Made by a program: the position numbers and the translations under genes. This document shows positions 1-11,594 of a DNA stretch of 64,000 bases, one piece after another; positions within the stretch are counted from its first letter, which is position 1, and every line of letters begins with the position of its first letter. The stretch is from Gonocerus acuteangulatus (taxonomy: Eukaryota > Arthropoda > Insecta > Hemiptera > Coreidae). The DNA lies in NCBI GenBank assembly GCA_946811695.1, contig OX328123.1:15777538-15841537 (forward strand). The letters run 5' to 3'. The notes under the pieces are model-generated. The model was not told where the DNA came from. It was given only the letters and a program-made list of their open reading frames with translations, and did no database searches.

Positions 1-742
1 AATATTATGACTATATTTATTTTAATCATAAGCGGAAGGATTTTATTTATGTAATATTAGTTATTTTATTTATTTCTCATATACAGATATTGTTATTTTG
101 CAACTCATTTGCTTATTATAGTTTGTTCATATTAGTAAAATAGTACAAATATATGCTATAACAGTTAAACAGTTATAAAAGTTAAAATTTAAAATTACTA
201 ACAATAGGACTAACTAAATAAATATGTAAACCAACTCCTTTGCTAAGGAGAAATCCTGTATAGTAAATAAAGTATTAAAAATAGATGATGGACTTTATTA
301 CAGGGAAGTCCAGGAAGGCCTAAAGTGTATTAAACGCCTTTATAGCTTCATTAATTGTAGGAGTAAACTTAATTGTAGTCCTAAAACAGCTTTTTAATTG
401 TGAAAAAATCAGTTTAGTTCATTTAATGTTTATGTTCTCACCAAAGTTTTTATGTATTTAGTTTTGTTGTTTTTTACTACTGCAATATAGACATTTCAAT
501 GTTTAGTGTTATATATAAGAGCAAATGGCCTTCGTTGAGGAGCTGTTAAAAGAAATAATAAAAAAAAAAAGTTGTAGGAGATTCTTTTGTGACAACTTAT
601 TCCTATGTCCCCATCACTATAGGCGAGTGAACAATCGGTGAAGTTTTCAATTGGAACTCGAATTATAGAGGTGATGACTTTAAGAGTTCGACTCAAAAAG
701 GTGGAAGTCATAGAATAACCCTTCCTCTATTTTCATTGCGAC
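1..742. other. AT-rich spacer, no gene seen
   Basis: Very AT-rich sequence with short homopolymer runs and no long or conserved frame. A 71-codon frame near 496-711 shows no recognisable domain and its composition follows the surrounding DNA, so it is not called. Confidence 0.5.
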
Positions 743-745
743 TTA

Positions 746-1660
746 GGGTGGGTTTACACTTGCTAGTTATTGCAGGAAATTTATATCAGACAGAAATTGC
801 GACTAGTGTAAACCATGAGCAATTTCTGTCTGAGATATATATTTCTATCACGAGCAATAAGTGTCGACACTTCTATACCGTCAGGTGAATACGCTGATTA
901 TAAAGAGAGCAATAAATGCCAGACAGAAATATCTTGGTTTCTAGCTATATTGCGGAAACTTCTGTACCAACAGATGTAAACACTGATTATTTACTAGTTG
1001 CAACAGGTCCGAACTTTATCGAGTTTTAACAGTTCGTCTACTTTTCTCTTTCATTATGGGGGATAGTACAGTTTAAAAATATATTTCAAATTATAAAATT
1101 TCATAAAATAAAATAGTATTTCATTAAGTAAATACCTACTTACCTGATGTTAAATATCGCAATATTATAGCTAGTCGTTCTGTAACACTAATAGCGTCTC
1201 TAAATTTTGTGTCTTGCTTTGATATAAGGGGACCTATTATACAAGCAAGCTTTTCGAAATCTGATGGTTTCATTCTTAAAAATTCGAAAACTGCGCTGGA
1301 TCCTCGATACAGAGCTCAGACATTAATTGATTGAAGAAACCTAATTTTTCCCGTCTCAAAATCCAATCTCGAACCCATACAGAACGTTTTGTTTTTCCAA
1401 AATTTGTATAATAACTAAACATGCCGCTATTTTGCGTTTCGATGCGTTCTTCATTGCAAGCAGAATGGACTAGACAGGACATATATGTATGAGTGTAAAC
1501 AGGCCGGACATTTATTGCAAAGCGAGAAATATCCTATAGATATCCATGACATAAATGTCTAGCTATTTCTCTCCGTATGTAAACCTGCAAGAGAATATCT
1601 ATCCGACACTTATATCGTGACATATATTTCCTGCGAGAAATATCAAGTGTAAACTCACCC
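746..1660. mobile_element. MITE-like TIR element, copy 1 (long form)
   Basis: Begins GGGTGGGTTTACACTTG and ends with the inverted equivalent (CAAGTGTAAACTCACCC). TTA lies directly outside both ends (743-745 and 1661-1663), suggesting a 3-bp target duplication as in PIF/Harbinger-type elements. The left ~250 bp is nearly identical to the element at 1818-2232, and its right ~150 bp matches the right part of that element. The middle (about 1020-1500) is absent from the shorter copy. GTGTAAAC-type motifs recur inside. No transposase is visible, so it is non-autonomous. The superfamily is inferred from the ends only. Confidence 0.55.
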
Positions 1661-1817
1661 TTATTTACATAATTTTCCACGATTTTGGTCTGAAATAAAC
1701 ATTTTGAGGTAAATGTGTCTGCCTGAAATAACACGAGAATAAAGATTTTATTCGAATTAGTCACGAATTCGAGTTAAGTTCAAGGCATCGAGAGTTGCAC
1801 ATAATATTTCTTCTTAA

Positions 1818-2232
1818 GGGTGGGTTTACACTTGCTAGTTATTGCAGGAAATTTATATCAGACAGAAATTGCGACTAGTGTAAACCATGAGCAATTTATG
1901 TCTGAGATATATATTTCTATCACGAACTATAAGTGTCGACACTTCTATGCCACCAGGTGTAAACACAGATTTTTACGAGAAGAATTTAATTTCAGAGATA
2001 AATATCTTGGCTACTAGCTGTATTGTCGACACTTCTGTACCAACAGATGTAAACACTGATTATTTGCTCTTTTGGTAAATTTATCGCAAATTAGAACAAA
2101 TCCAGAACTGTCCTATACATATCCATGACATAAATGTCTAGCTATTTCTGTCAGTATGTAAACCTTCAAGAGAATATCTATCCGACACCTGACATATATT
2201 TCCTGCGAGAAGTGTCAGATGTAAACGCACCC
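1818..2232. mobile_element. MITE-like TIR element, copy 2 (short form)
   Basis: About 415 bp with the same termini as the neighbouring 746-1660 element (GGGTGGGTTTACA at the left, TGTAAACGCACCC at the right). TTAA flanks both sides (1814-1817, 2233-2236). The open frames inside are by-products of the repeat. TTAA would suggest piggyBac-type targeting, whereas copy 1 shows only TTA, so the superfamily is left open. Confidence 0.55.
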
Positions 2233-2236
2233 TTAA

Positions 2237-2786
2237 GACGACCCAAAATATATTTCGCTTTTTGCTTGTTTCTCTCGACGGCAGCGTGTCCATACTGTAG
2301 TGCTCGCACCTCTCCAAGGGGTTTCCTTGCTGGGAAGTCCCTTGAGCATTTCAGGTATAACATGTGAAATAAAGTAGTTAAAAATCAAAATTTAGAAACT
2401 GTATTTTCGTTTTTGTATAATTTAAACATTTCGATACTTTATCAGCAACATTCGAATGCTGGCAGAACATTTTATATTCAATTTGTTATTAAAAATCGCC
2501 TAACCTATGTGGATCAGCTATCGTATATAATGTAGCTTATAAATAATAATATGTTTAAATAAATAAAATAAAAATAATAATGACAACAACTCTTTTAATA
2601 AAGCAAAAAAAAAATCGTTTTTTCTACATCTTGGCCATTGCGATAAACTGTTTAACAGAAAAGGGCTGTTCAGGATAAAACAAGCCTTAGCCAAAAGGAT
2701 CATGAATTCTAACATGTAAAGGGCAAAGAGGATTTCTTTTTATAATTGCTTACTCTTTCTTTTAAATAAATTACCTGAAACTCTTG
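2237..2786. other. Spacer, no gene seen
   Basis: AT-rich, with a slightly more GC-balanced patch at 2250-2360. Nothing recognisable. Confidence 0.4.
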
Positions 2787-2915
2787 AAAATTTGGTTTCC
2801 TTCAACGAAAGTACTTCTGAGATATTTCATACTTGCAAAGAAGTATTAAGAACTGTACATCTTTCCAAGAATGAAATATCTCATAAGTACTTTCGTTGAA
2901 GGAAACCAAATTTTC
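2787..2915. repeat. Hairpin with ~44-bp stem
   Basis: The arm 2787-2830 is the reverse complement of 2871-2915 with about one mismatch, around a ~40-nt loop. The arms contain CCTTCAACGAAAGTACTT and its complement. It could be a tiny foldback or MITE, or a transcribed hairpin. No coding content. Confidence 0.7.
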
Positions 2916-3554
2916 CCCCCTTTGAAAGGGTCCTTAATGACTTACTTTCATAAGTAGGTGGCTATGTTACTGTAAAAAAAAAAGAGAATGGAAAAAAATA
3001 TCAAGAAACTAAATTTTAAAACTTTTTTTTCAATTTGCCAAAAATGTTAAAAAAGGAGCGGCCTCCTTATTGCTGCACGCCCTTTAATTGGTTTTACAAA
3101 CATTTAATGATCTCTTGTTGCGGAGTCTGCAAGAAAAGGAAAACAAAAAAACCCTAAGAAAGTACATGGAATATCTTTATACATCAAACAACATAAAATT
3201 ATTCCGCTTTGAGCGCAAGAGCACTAATTAAAATGTAAATGAAGCTAATTGTTTGAAACTAAGCAATAATTCTAATTAAGTGTGGATGAAATAACTTTTT
3301 CAAAGTGAAGTTTTTGCACAAGTTTCATGGGAATGAAAAGCAATGAGCTAAAAGTTTATCGGTTGAAGTAGACTTAAGAAAACTTTTCTCATCAATCTCT
3401 TTCCTACCAGCAGATTGGAACATGATTGACTATCAGAAAATACTTGAAAATTATGAATTTATTACTGATAAAATAATCTCAGAAGAATATAAATTATAAA
3501 AATTAAATGGGTTCTTAATTAGAAACCAATAAAATTTTTTTCAGGGCGCATTTG
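2916..3554. other. AT-rich spacer, no gene seen
   Basis: Low-GC DNA with A and T runs. No conserved frame or repeat family recognised. Confidence 0.4.
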
Positions 3555-3690
3555 TAAAAAAAACGTCCAACTCGCAGGAGCTGCGTCATCTTAGTGCGTT
3601 TTCTTTCTTATCCCTAGGGACATTTTTAAAGAAATAGAAGTATTTGTTAGTTGTTTTGATCTATTCTCCCTCATTTTTAACCTTTCAGGT
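3555..3690 (+). mobile_element. HINE-C left-end fragment
   Basis: Contains CGCAGGAGCTGCGTCATCTT followed by AGTGCGTTTTC, the same order as the left end of the complete HINE-C copy at 29784 (shared left terminus, then the subterminal AGCGCGG motif). Similarity continues for about 120 bp through a GAAATAGAA stretch. No matching right end was found downstream, so this is a truncated relic. Confidence 0.55.
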
Positions 3691-4600
3691 ATAGAAAATA
3701 TATATATATATATATTTAATTCTTGTTTAGTAATTATAGTAAGGGGCGTTAGAAATTTTTATAAAAAATAAAATAAAATAAAAATTGATTGTGCCAGAGG
3801 GGGGCATGTAACACGATACTGTCATATGGCTATGCTATTTCATTCAACTACCCGCTTTTTTTTCTTTTATTTTTTATTGATAATAATCATAATCCACCAT
3901 ATTAATTAGTAAATTTATTAATCATTAGCATAAGTTAAAAAAAACTTTATTATTTTCGATATTTGCAATTTGTCAAGAAATCCCCAAAAAATAACATAAT
4001 GCTTATAAAGCTCAGATATAATTTTAAAAACTTAACATAAAATTCATAATAAAACCACATGATATTGTTTATTGATCATAAAATGGCATAAATCAAGTTA
4101 TTATTTGGAATTTACAGACCACTCTCGCACAATTTCTCCTTTTATTTTCAAGTTGAGTTTTACGAAAATTCATTCGCGGCCTAAGTAAACTAGCAATAAG
4201 TATGAAAAATAGTAGACATTTTCAATATTAATTAATTTAATATTATTTTCGGCGGCTTGAATTGCATTCTCCGGTTAACATAAGCCGCAGAAACTAGGAT
4301 GTTATACAAAATTATTAAGTAAAGTAAAAAAAAAAAAAAAAAAACAACAAACTATCAGTGTATTTTTAATTCTTTTCAATTCTATATATGATTAGAACAA
4401 TCTTTAAAGGAACAGAAAAATAAATATACATATACCCATTGTTTATAAATATTCATATTTTGTCTATTATTTTTAACCCTCGACAAAGCGCGGTATCCAG
4501 TAGATCTACGCAACGTCTTAGGGGAATCTGCTATGATAGGATAGAGTGAGGAAGCTCCCCCCACTTCTAGCTGCTTTTTACATTGTTACCGTCACTTCAG
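3691..4600. other. AT-rich spacer, no gene seen
   Basis: Contains a short (TA)n at about 3700, a poly(A) run at about 4327-4345 and no conserved frame. Confidence 0.4.
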
Positions 4601-4660
4601 TTTTTAATTGTTGCTCGTCGGACGAGGTTAAGCCTGATTTTGCCCTATTTGTGCTTCTTA

Positions 4661-6278
4661 GATACATCGCGCGTTCCCAGGTAACACTGTTCTGCACGAA
4701 AATCCTCCTTCAAACCAAAACATGCTTTCTTACTGTTTTCAAATGTGCTGAACACGAATTTGAAGTCAGATTCTGTCTATCACGCACAGTTTCTTGTGAA
4801 ATTCTTGTTTTTTATTCAAAAATGTGAGTTTTTTGTAAATTTGACGAATTTTATTTGGCATCAAAACATAGTGAAAAAAATTCAAAAGCCCGATTATTTT
4901 GAGCGCAATGGAGTATATTTGAACGAAAAAAAATTTGATGGGAATATTACTAGTGGTTGAAGAAACATGGCTAAAAGTGTTTTTTTCAGTTTTTGATCTT
5001 GAGGCAGGGATTTGGTCTCTACCTGGATTTTGGAGAAAAAGGCTTGGATTGCTTTTCGGGAGGTATGTGCTAAGTTTTTGGGAAACGAAAAATCTAGAGA
5101 CTACCGAAAAATAGTCCAAGAACTGCTTACTTCATATAAAACATTGGGATGCAATATGTCCTTAAAAATACATTTCCTGCATAGTCACCTAGACTTTTTC
5201 GCCCCAAATTTGGGTGCAGTTTCGGACGAACATGGAGAACGATTCCACCAAGACATATCCAGAATGGAAAAAAGATATACTGGCAAATGGAATGAGAAGA
5301 TGCTGGCGGATTACTGCTGGACACTGCAGCGGGAGACAGAGGAGGAAGAGTACAAAAGAAAAAAAAATACTCATTGACGATGTGTGTATATTTTTTGAGT
5401 TGTGTCATATCTAGTATTATACCTGATAGCATGCAGGATTCAATTAATTATATTTTACCGTTGAAAAAGAAAAAAAAATCTGTTATAATAAAGACAATAA
5501 TTTTCAAATACAATTTTTCATTTTTTTCCAAGTTTCTCCTCTTTTCTCTCAAAATCAGAGGCTGATAGAATTTTTCTGAGTTCAGATTCGGACTCAGCAC
5601 ACCTGAAAACATGAGAAACAGGCAAAATTGTTCAAGGGAGGGGAGAAAAGTTTTTTTTGCAGAACAGTGTAATTAATTCTTATTTACATTTTTTTAAAAA
5701 AATTGTGTCTCCTTGCAAAATTTGGTCCTTTGCATGTTAGGTAATGCATGACTATGTCTGAAATATCCATTTGAGCATTAAAATTACAGTATTATCTCTC
5801 AGATATCGCGCGTCCCCTAGATAAGTCAATAACTTTTTTGTGCTTTCTTGAACACTGAACTTCCGTCTATTTTTAGTTTCTTTGTTCTTCTTTTGAATTA
5901 TTATCTGTTTATAGTTCTATTATTCCTTTAATCTCTGTTTGTTTTACTGATTTGACTTATAAAAAGCAGTATGTTTTTATATAGCGGTAAGTTTTCCAAA
6001 TATGTAATAATTTAATTCAATTAAAGAGATTTTTTATTATCTTATTGTATGTTTCTTAATTATGAATTAAATACAAAAATACTTCATTGGTTATCCTTAC
6101 AATAATTTTAATAATTTAGCTAAAGTAAACTTTTATTATTCATCCAATGCGATATTTTGCTTTATTAAAATTGAAAAAAAAATATTATATTAAAACAATA
6201 TAAACGATTTTAATGGATCAGTACGTATTTACTGGATATTAACCCCTCTTGTATCTCTCAGATACATCGCGCGTTCCC
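4661..6278. repeat. Region bounded by a repeated GATACATCGCGCGTTCCC motif
   Basis: An 18-bp motif occurs at 4661-4678 and 6261-6278 in direct orientation, with a diverged copy (AGATATCGCGCGTCCCC) near 5801. The protein remnant at 4985-5377 lies between. The motifs may mark the ends or internal repeats of the element that carried the frame; the boundaries are not resolved. Confidence 0.4.
4985..5377 (+). pseudogene. Fragment of a transposon-associated protein (GERFHQDI motif)
   Basis: The frame reads a ~120-residue C-terminal piece containing CNMSLKIHFLHSHLDFF, then GAVSDEHGERFHQDI, then ADYCWTLQRE. I recognise this motif series from uncharacterised, multi-copy proteins in many arthropod genomes, usually regarded as transposon-derived; I know no established function. 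There is no start methionine and no good upstream continuation, so it looks like a decayed 3' fragment. The lysine- and glutamate-rich end stops at 5377. Confidence 0.6.
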
Positions 6279-7029
6279 GTGTTAGGAAATGAGCGCGCGC
6301 TCCCGAGGGTTGAAATAGGCCAGGTAGGTGTTTGACTCTCATTAGAGATAGTAGATTTTCTTTCGAAATAATATAGCATATTTTACGAAAGTTTTCCACC
6401 GAATAGGAGGTTCCTGTTCCACGCGAGAATGTAACATAAAGCTAAAGTAAGGTAGACGAAATCGGAACTAGTAACAATGGTACACTATTTTTTTTTAATT
6501 CAATATTTTTGTTATTTTCTTATAGCCAGGTTTATTAATGCTGTCCTCTGATTTTAATGTAAACTAAATGAAAAATGTTTCATTGGCATAGCTGTGAATA
6601 TTTTATACACAACTGTTAAATTCGTTTTCTTTCTTTTGTGTTCTACTCAAATTATATTTTACTTCATATTCCAACTAAATAGACGCAAACCAATATATAT
6701 ATAAAAAGATAAAGGTTAACATTATTTTACTTTCGCTTGGAATTATATATTATACATACATTGTTTTAAAAAAAAAATAAAAAAAAAATCCCATGGCTTT
6801 TTAATTAAAATTACAAGATGTGAACCATCAATAGAAAACTTGAAAAAAAAATATCTGATTTATTAGACATCATTAAAAAATTAAATTCTAATAAGATATC
6901 TGAAAAAATAATGAAGCACTCTATTACCTATGTATTGAAAATTATCCTAAAATGAATATGGATTTATACTTTCATAAATAATAGGCTAAATGCCTAAAAA
7001 TACAAAAAAATAAAAATAAAATATTAGCT
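6279..7029. other. AT-rich spacer, no gene seen
   Basis: A short GCGCGCGC-rich patch at 6285-6305 is followed by AT-rich sequence. T runs immediately downstream of the minus-strand tRNA (about 7000-7020) could serve as a Pol III terminator. Confidence 0.4.
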
Positions 7030-7101
7030 TGGAGGTGCTGGGATTTGAACCCAGGACTTTCAGCATGCGAAGCAGACACTCTACCACTGAGTTACACCCC
7101 C
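7030..7101 (-). tRNA. tRNA-Ala (CGC anticodon)
   Basis: The minus strand folds into a complete 72-nt cloverleaf. The acceptor is GGGGGTG / CACCTCC, including a G3:U70 wobble, the classical alanine identity element. The D stem is ACTC/GAGT, the T stem CTGGG/CCCAG around TTCAAAT, and the anticodon loop TTCGCAT gives anticodon CGC. The discriminator is A. The anticodon stem (TCTGC/GCTGA) has one T-T mismatch, so function is probable but not certain. T runs lie just downstream. It heads a satellite made of its own 5' half (7102-8436), so it is either the source of that array or its only intact member. Confidence 0.8.
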
Positions 7102-8240
7102 TCTACTTTACTCTCGCGCCTCTTTCAGCAAGCAAGCTGAGTTACATTCCCTCTGATTCTGGCTTTCAGCATGCGAAGCAGACACTCTACTACTGAAATA
7201 CACCCCCTCTGCTTTACTCTCGCGCCTCTTTCAGCAAGCAAGCTGAGTTACATTCCCTCTGATTCTGGCTTTCAGCATGCGAAGCAGACACACTACCACC
7301 GAGTTACACCCCCACTGCTTCACTATCTCGCCTCTTTCAGCAAGCAAGCTGAGTTACATTCCCTCTGATTCTAGCTGTCAGCATGCGAAGCAGACACCCT
7401 ACCACTGAGTTACATCCCTCAGCTTTACTCTAGCGCCTCTTTCAGCAAGCAAGCTGACTTACATTCCCTCTGATTCTAGCTTTCAGCATGCGAAGCAGAC
7501 ACTCTACCAATGAGTTACACCCCTCAGCTTTACTCTAGCGCCTCTTTCAGCAAGCAAGCTGACTTACATTCCCTCTGATTCTAGCTTTCAGCATGCGAAG
7601 CAGACACTCTACCAATGAGTTGCACTCCCTCTGCTCTACTCTCCCGCCTCTTTCAGTATGCAAGCTGAGTTACATTCCCTCTGATTCTAGCTTTCAGCAT
7701 GCGAAGCAGACACTCTACCAATGAGTTGCACTCCCTCTGCTCTACTCTCCCGCCTCTTTCAGTATGCAAGCTGAGTTACATTCCCTCTGATTCTAGCTTT
7801 CAGTATCCGAGCTAGACACTCTACCACTGAGTTACACCCCCTCTGCTCCACTGTCTCGCCTCTTTCTGCAAATAAGCGAAGTTACATTCCCTCTGATTCT
7901 GGCTTTCAGTATCCAAAGCAGACACTCTACCACTGAGTTACACCCCCTCTGCTCCACTGTCTCGCCTCTTTCAGCAAGCAAGCTGAGTTACATTCCCTCT
8001 GATTCTGGCTTTCAGCATGCGAAGCAGACACTCTACCACCGAGTTACACCCCCACTGCTTCACTATCTCGCCTCTTTCAGCAAGCAAGCTGAGTTACATT
8101 CCCTCTGATTCTAGCTGTCAGCATGCGATGCAGACACCCTACTACTGAAATACACCCCCTCTGCTCCACTGTCTCGCCTCTTTCAACAAGTAAGCTGAGT
8201 TACATTCCCTCTGATTCTGGCTTTGATCATGCGAAGCAGA
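7102..8240 (-). repeat. 106-bp tandem repeat derived from the tRNA-Ala 5' half
   Basis: The CAGCATGCGAAGCAGACAC motif recurs every 105-107 bp (7061, 7167, 7273, 7379, 7484, 7589, 7694, then about 7801, 7907, 8013, 8119, 8225). Each unit, read on the minus strand, holds the tRNA acceptor 5' strand, D arm and anticodon arm, but its T arm is replaced by other sequence. It also holds a second, shorter tRNA-like piece (GGGAATGTAACTCAG, then GCTTGCTGAAAG). The unit therefore looks like a dimer of two ~53-bp tRNA-derived halves. About 11-12 units, some variants with CAGTATCC in place of CAGCATGC. Confidence 0.85.
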
Positions 8241-8436
8241 CACTCTACCACTGAGTTACACTCTACCACTGAGTTACACTCTACCACTGAGTTACACTCT
8301 ACCACTGAGTTACACTCTACCACTGAGTTACACTCTACCACTGAGTTACACTCTACCACTGAGTTACACTTTACCACTGAGTTACACTCTACCACTGAGT
8401 TACACTCTACCACTGAGTTACACTCTACCACTGAGT
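8241..8436 (-). repeat. 18-bp tandem repeat (tRNA D-arm unit)
   Basis: About 11 copies of CACTCTACCACTGAGTTA, which on the minus strand is the D arm / A-box region (TAACTCAGTGGTAGAGTG). It is a local amplification of part of the adjacent 106-bp unit. Frames through it (a VVECNS six-residue repeat on the minus strand) are artefacts of the 18-bp period. Confidence 0.9.
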
Positions 8437-8660
8437 TTTATTTTTCAGACTGTTTTGTTCTTCTGTTGTTTTAATTTAAAATAAGTTTTTTATTACTATT
8501 TGTTTGCCCAAATTATATTTATTTTGTCGACTTGCAACCATCATAATTTATTATTTTCCATTCGTTATTTGTTTACAAACTAACATTTTCGGATAAAATT
8601 AAAAACACACAATTACAAAGCCCCTTCGCTGCGGTCAAGAGATATAAATAAGTATTTTTT
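8437..8660. other. Spacer, no gene seen
   Basis: AT-rich sequence between the tRNA satellite and a foldback-family copy; nothing recognised. Confidence 0.4.
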
Positions 8661-8661
8661 G

Positions 8662-8870
8662 TTATTGGAGATAGAGATAGTTAGCTGTTGCACTGATATG
8701 ACTACAAAGGATGGTCGGGATTCGGCAAGGAGAAAAAAAACCGTCAGATCTTTAGGAAGAAATCGGTATTGAACGTTACGGCTGCACTTTGGCAGCCTTC
8801 TTCAGCACTAGAGAATGCCTAGGGGGGAGGGAGGAAGACCAAGAAGACATTTAGGTGACCATAGTTGAAT
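8662..8870. mobile_element. Solo arm of the foldback family at 28355-28745
   Basis: Clearly similar to one arm of the near-perfect inverted repeat at 28355-28745, sharing GGGATTCGGCAAGGAGAAAA, GGCAGCCTTCTTCAGCAC and AGAGAATGCCTAGGGGGGAG. Here only one arm is present and it is more diverged. It shows that the arm sequence is dispersed and that the inverted arrangement at 28 kb arose separately or was lost here. Confidence 0.7.
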
Positions 8871-8887
8871 GTATTATTACTTTGTTT

Positions 8888-9054
8888 TTAACGGCGCTTC
8901 GACATCTAGGCCATTAACCCTCACATTCTCAGTGCAGCTGGAAATTTTCCCAACGGGTCTTTAAACGAAAAAAAATCCCCGCCGTTGATGGGACTCGAAC
9001 CCACCATCTACCACAGGAGAATCCAAGGCGTTAGCCACTAGGCAACGGGGAGAC
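8888..9054 (-). mobile_element. tRNA-derived SINE, family 1
   Basis: Minus-strand copy. The head has a tRNA-like A box and a B box equivalent to GGTTCGA(G)TCCC. The body contains the family's AAATTTTCC/GGAAAATT segment and a tail at the left (TTTTTAACGGCGC). Shares the order head, GCTCGTTGAGAAAATT-like body and GCGGCG(T/C)-A-tail with the copies at 37687, 38680, 53988 and 60850. No clear target duplication. Confidence 0.75.
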
Positions 9055-9568
9055 CAATGTAATAATATTATCCTATATTTTTATTCTTTATTTTATTATG
9101 TATCCATTTTTATAAAACTCAATACAATTCACCTGAAGAGAATTATATTTGTCTCAAATAAATTGTTAGTTAATCAGATTTTAATATCCTTCTACGATAT
9201 CTTTCAAATTGATAAAGATTGATTAGATATCATATCTAAAGTGAGCGATCATGAATCGTTCTCCTTATCAATGAACCCCCCCCCCCCGTCCCCCGTTCCT
9301 ATAGTGGCCCAGGGGAACTGATCGATACAAGGTCGTTCACCGGTCCTTACCCCGTCCGCGTTGTCATAGCAACTACACAGAGGTCAATATGTCTCTCTGA
9401 GAGAGGGCCTTCTTCCTCTCTTTCTCTCTCGCTCCCTTTTATTTACTATAATTCGCTCATTCACTCTTTTCTCATTGACGTACCACGCACAAAGGCAAAC
9501 ATTAATCAATGTCGTAGGTAATTCATTTTCAGGCGTGGGTTATTTTATTTATTTTATTTAGAAATTTA

Positions 9569-9570
<2 letters not shown>
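9055..9570. other. Spacer with poly(C) and CT-rich patches
   Basis: Includes a C run at about 9275-9287, a moderately GC-rich patch to 9370 and CTCTCT-rich sequence at 9390-9440. No gene recognised. Confidence 0.4.

Positions 9571-9629
<59 letters not shown>
9571..9629. repeat. (TA)n microsatellite
   Basis: Uninterrupted TA dinucleotides directly left of the TIR element at 9630. Confidence 0.95.
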
Positions 9630-11285
<1,656 letters not shown>

Positions 11286-11309
11286 GTTTGTTCTTTAGGG
11301 CCGAACATT

Positions 11310-11350
11310 CTTTGTGTGTGTGTGTGGGTGTGTGTGTGTTTGTGTATGGG
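11310..11350. repeat. (TG)n / poly(G) microsatellite
   Basis: Short GTGTGTGTG runs with an 8-nt G run. Confidence 0.85.
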
Positions 11351-11428
11351 GGGGGGCTGTGTAATTAAACCAAGTTGATAAAATCAATCTAACAAGCGAA
11401 CTTTACCGAGTGTTCGAAGCTGCTTTTT

Positions 11429-11534
11429 ATGGGAGGGAGGGAGGGAGGGAGGGAGGGAGGGAGGGAGGGAGGGAGGGAGCGAGGGAGGGAGGAAGGGAGG
11501 GAGAGAGGGAGAGAGAGAGAGGGAGAGAGAGAGA

Positions 11535-11592
<58 letters not shown>
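11429..11592. repeat. (GGGA)n then (GA)n microsatellite
   Basis: About 85 bp of GGGA tetranucleotides grading into about 70 bp of GA dinucleotides. It gives arginine/glutamate/glycine-rich frames on the plus strand and serine/leucine/proline frames on the minus strand, none of them genes. Confidence 0.95.

Positions 11593-11594
<2 letters not shown>

Noticed and set aside
8183..8474. VVECNS / STTELH repeat proteins
   Set aside because: 18-bp satellite derived from a tRNA D arm.
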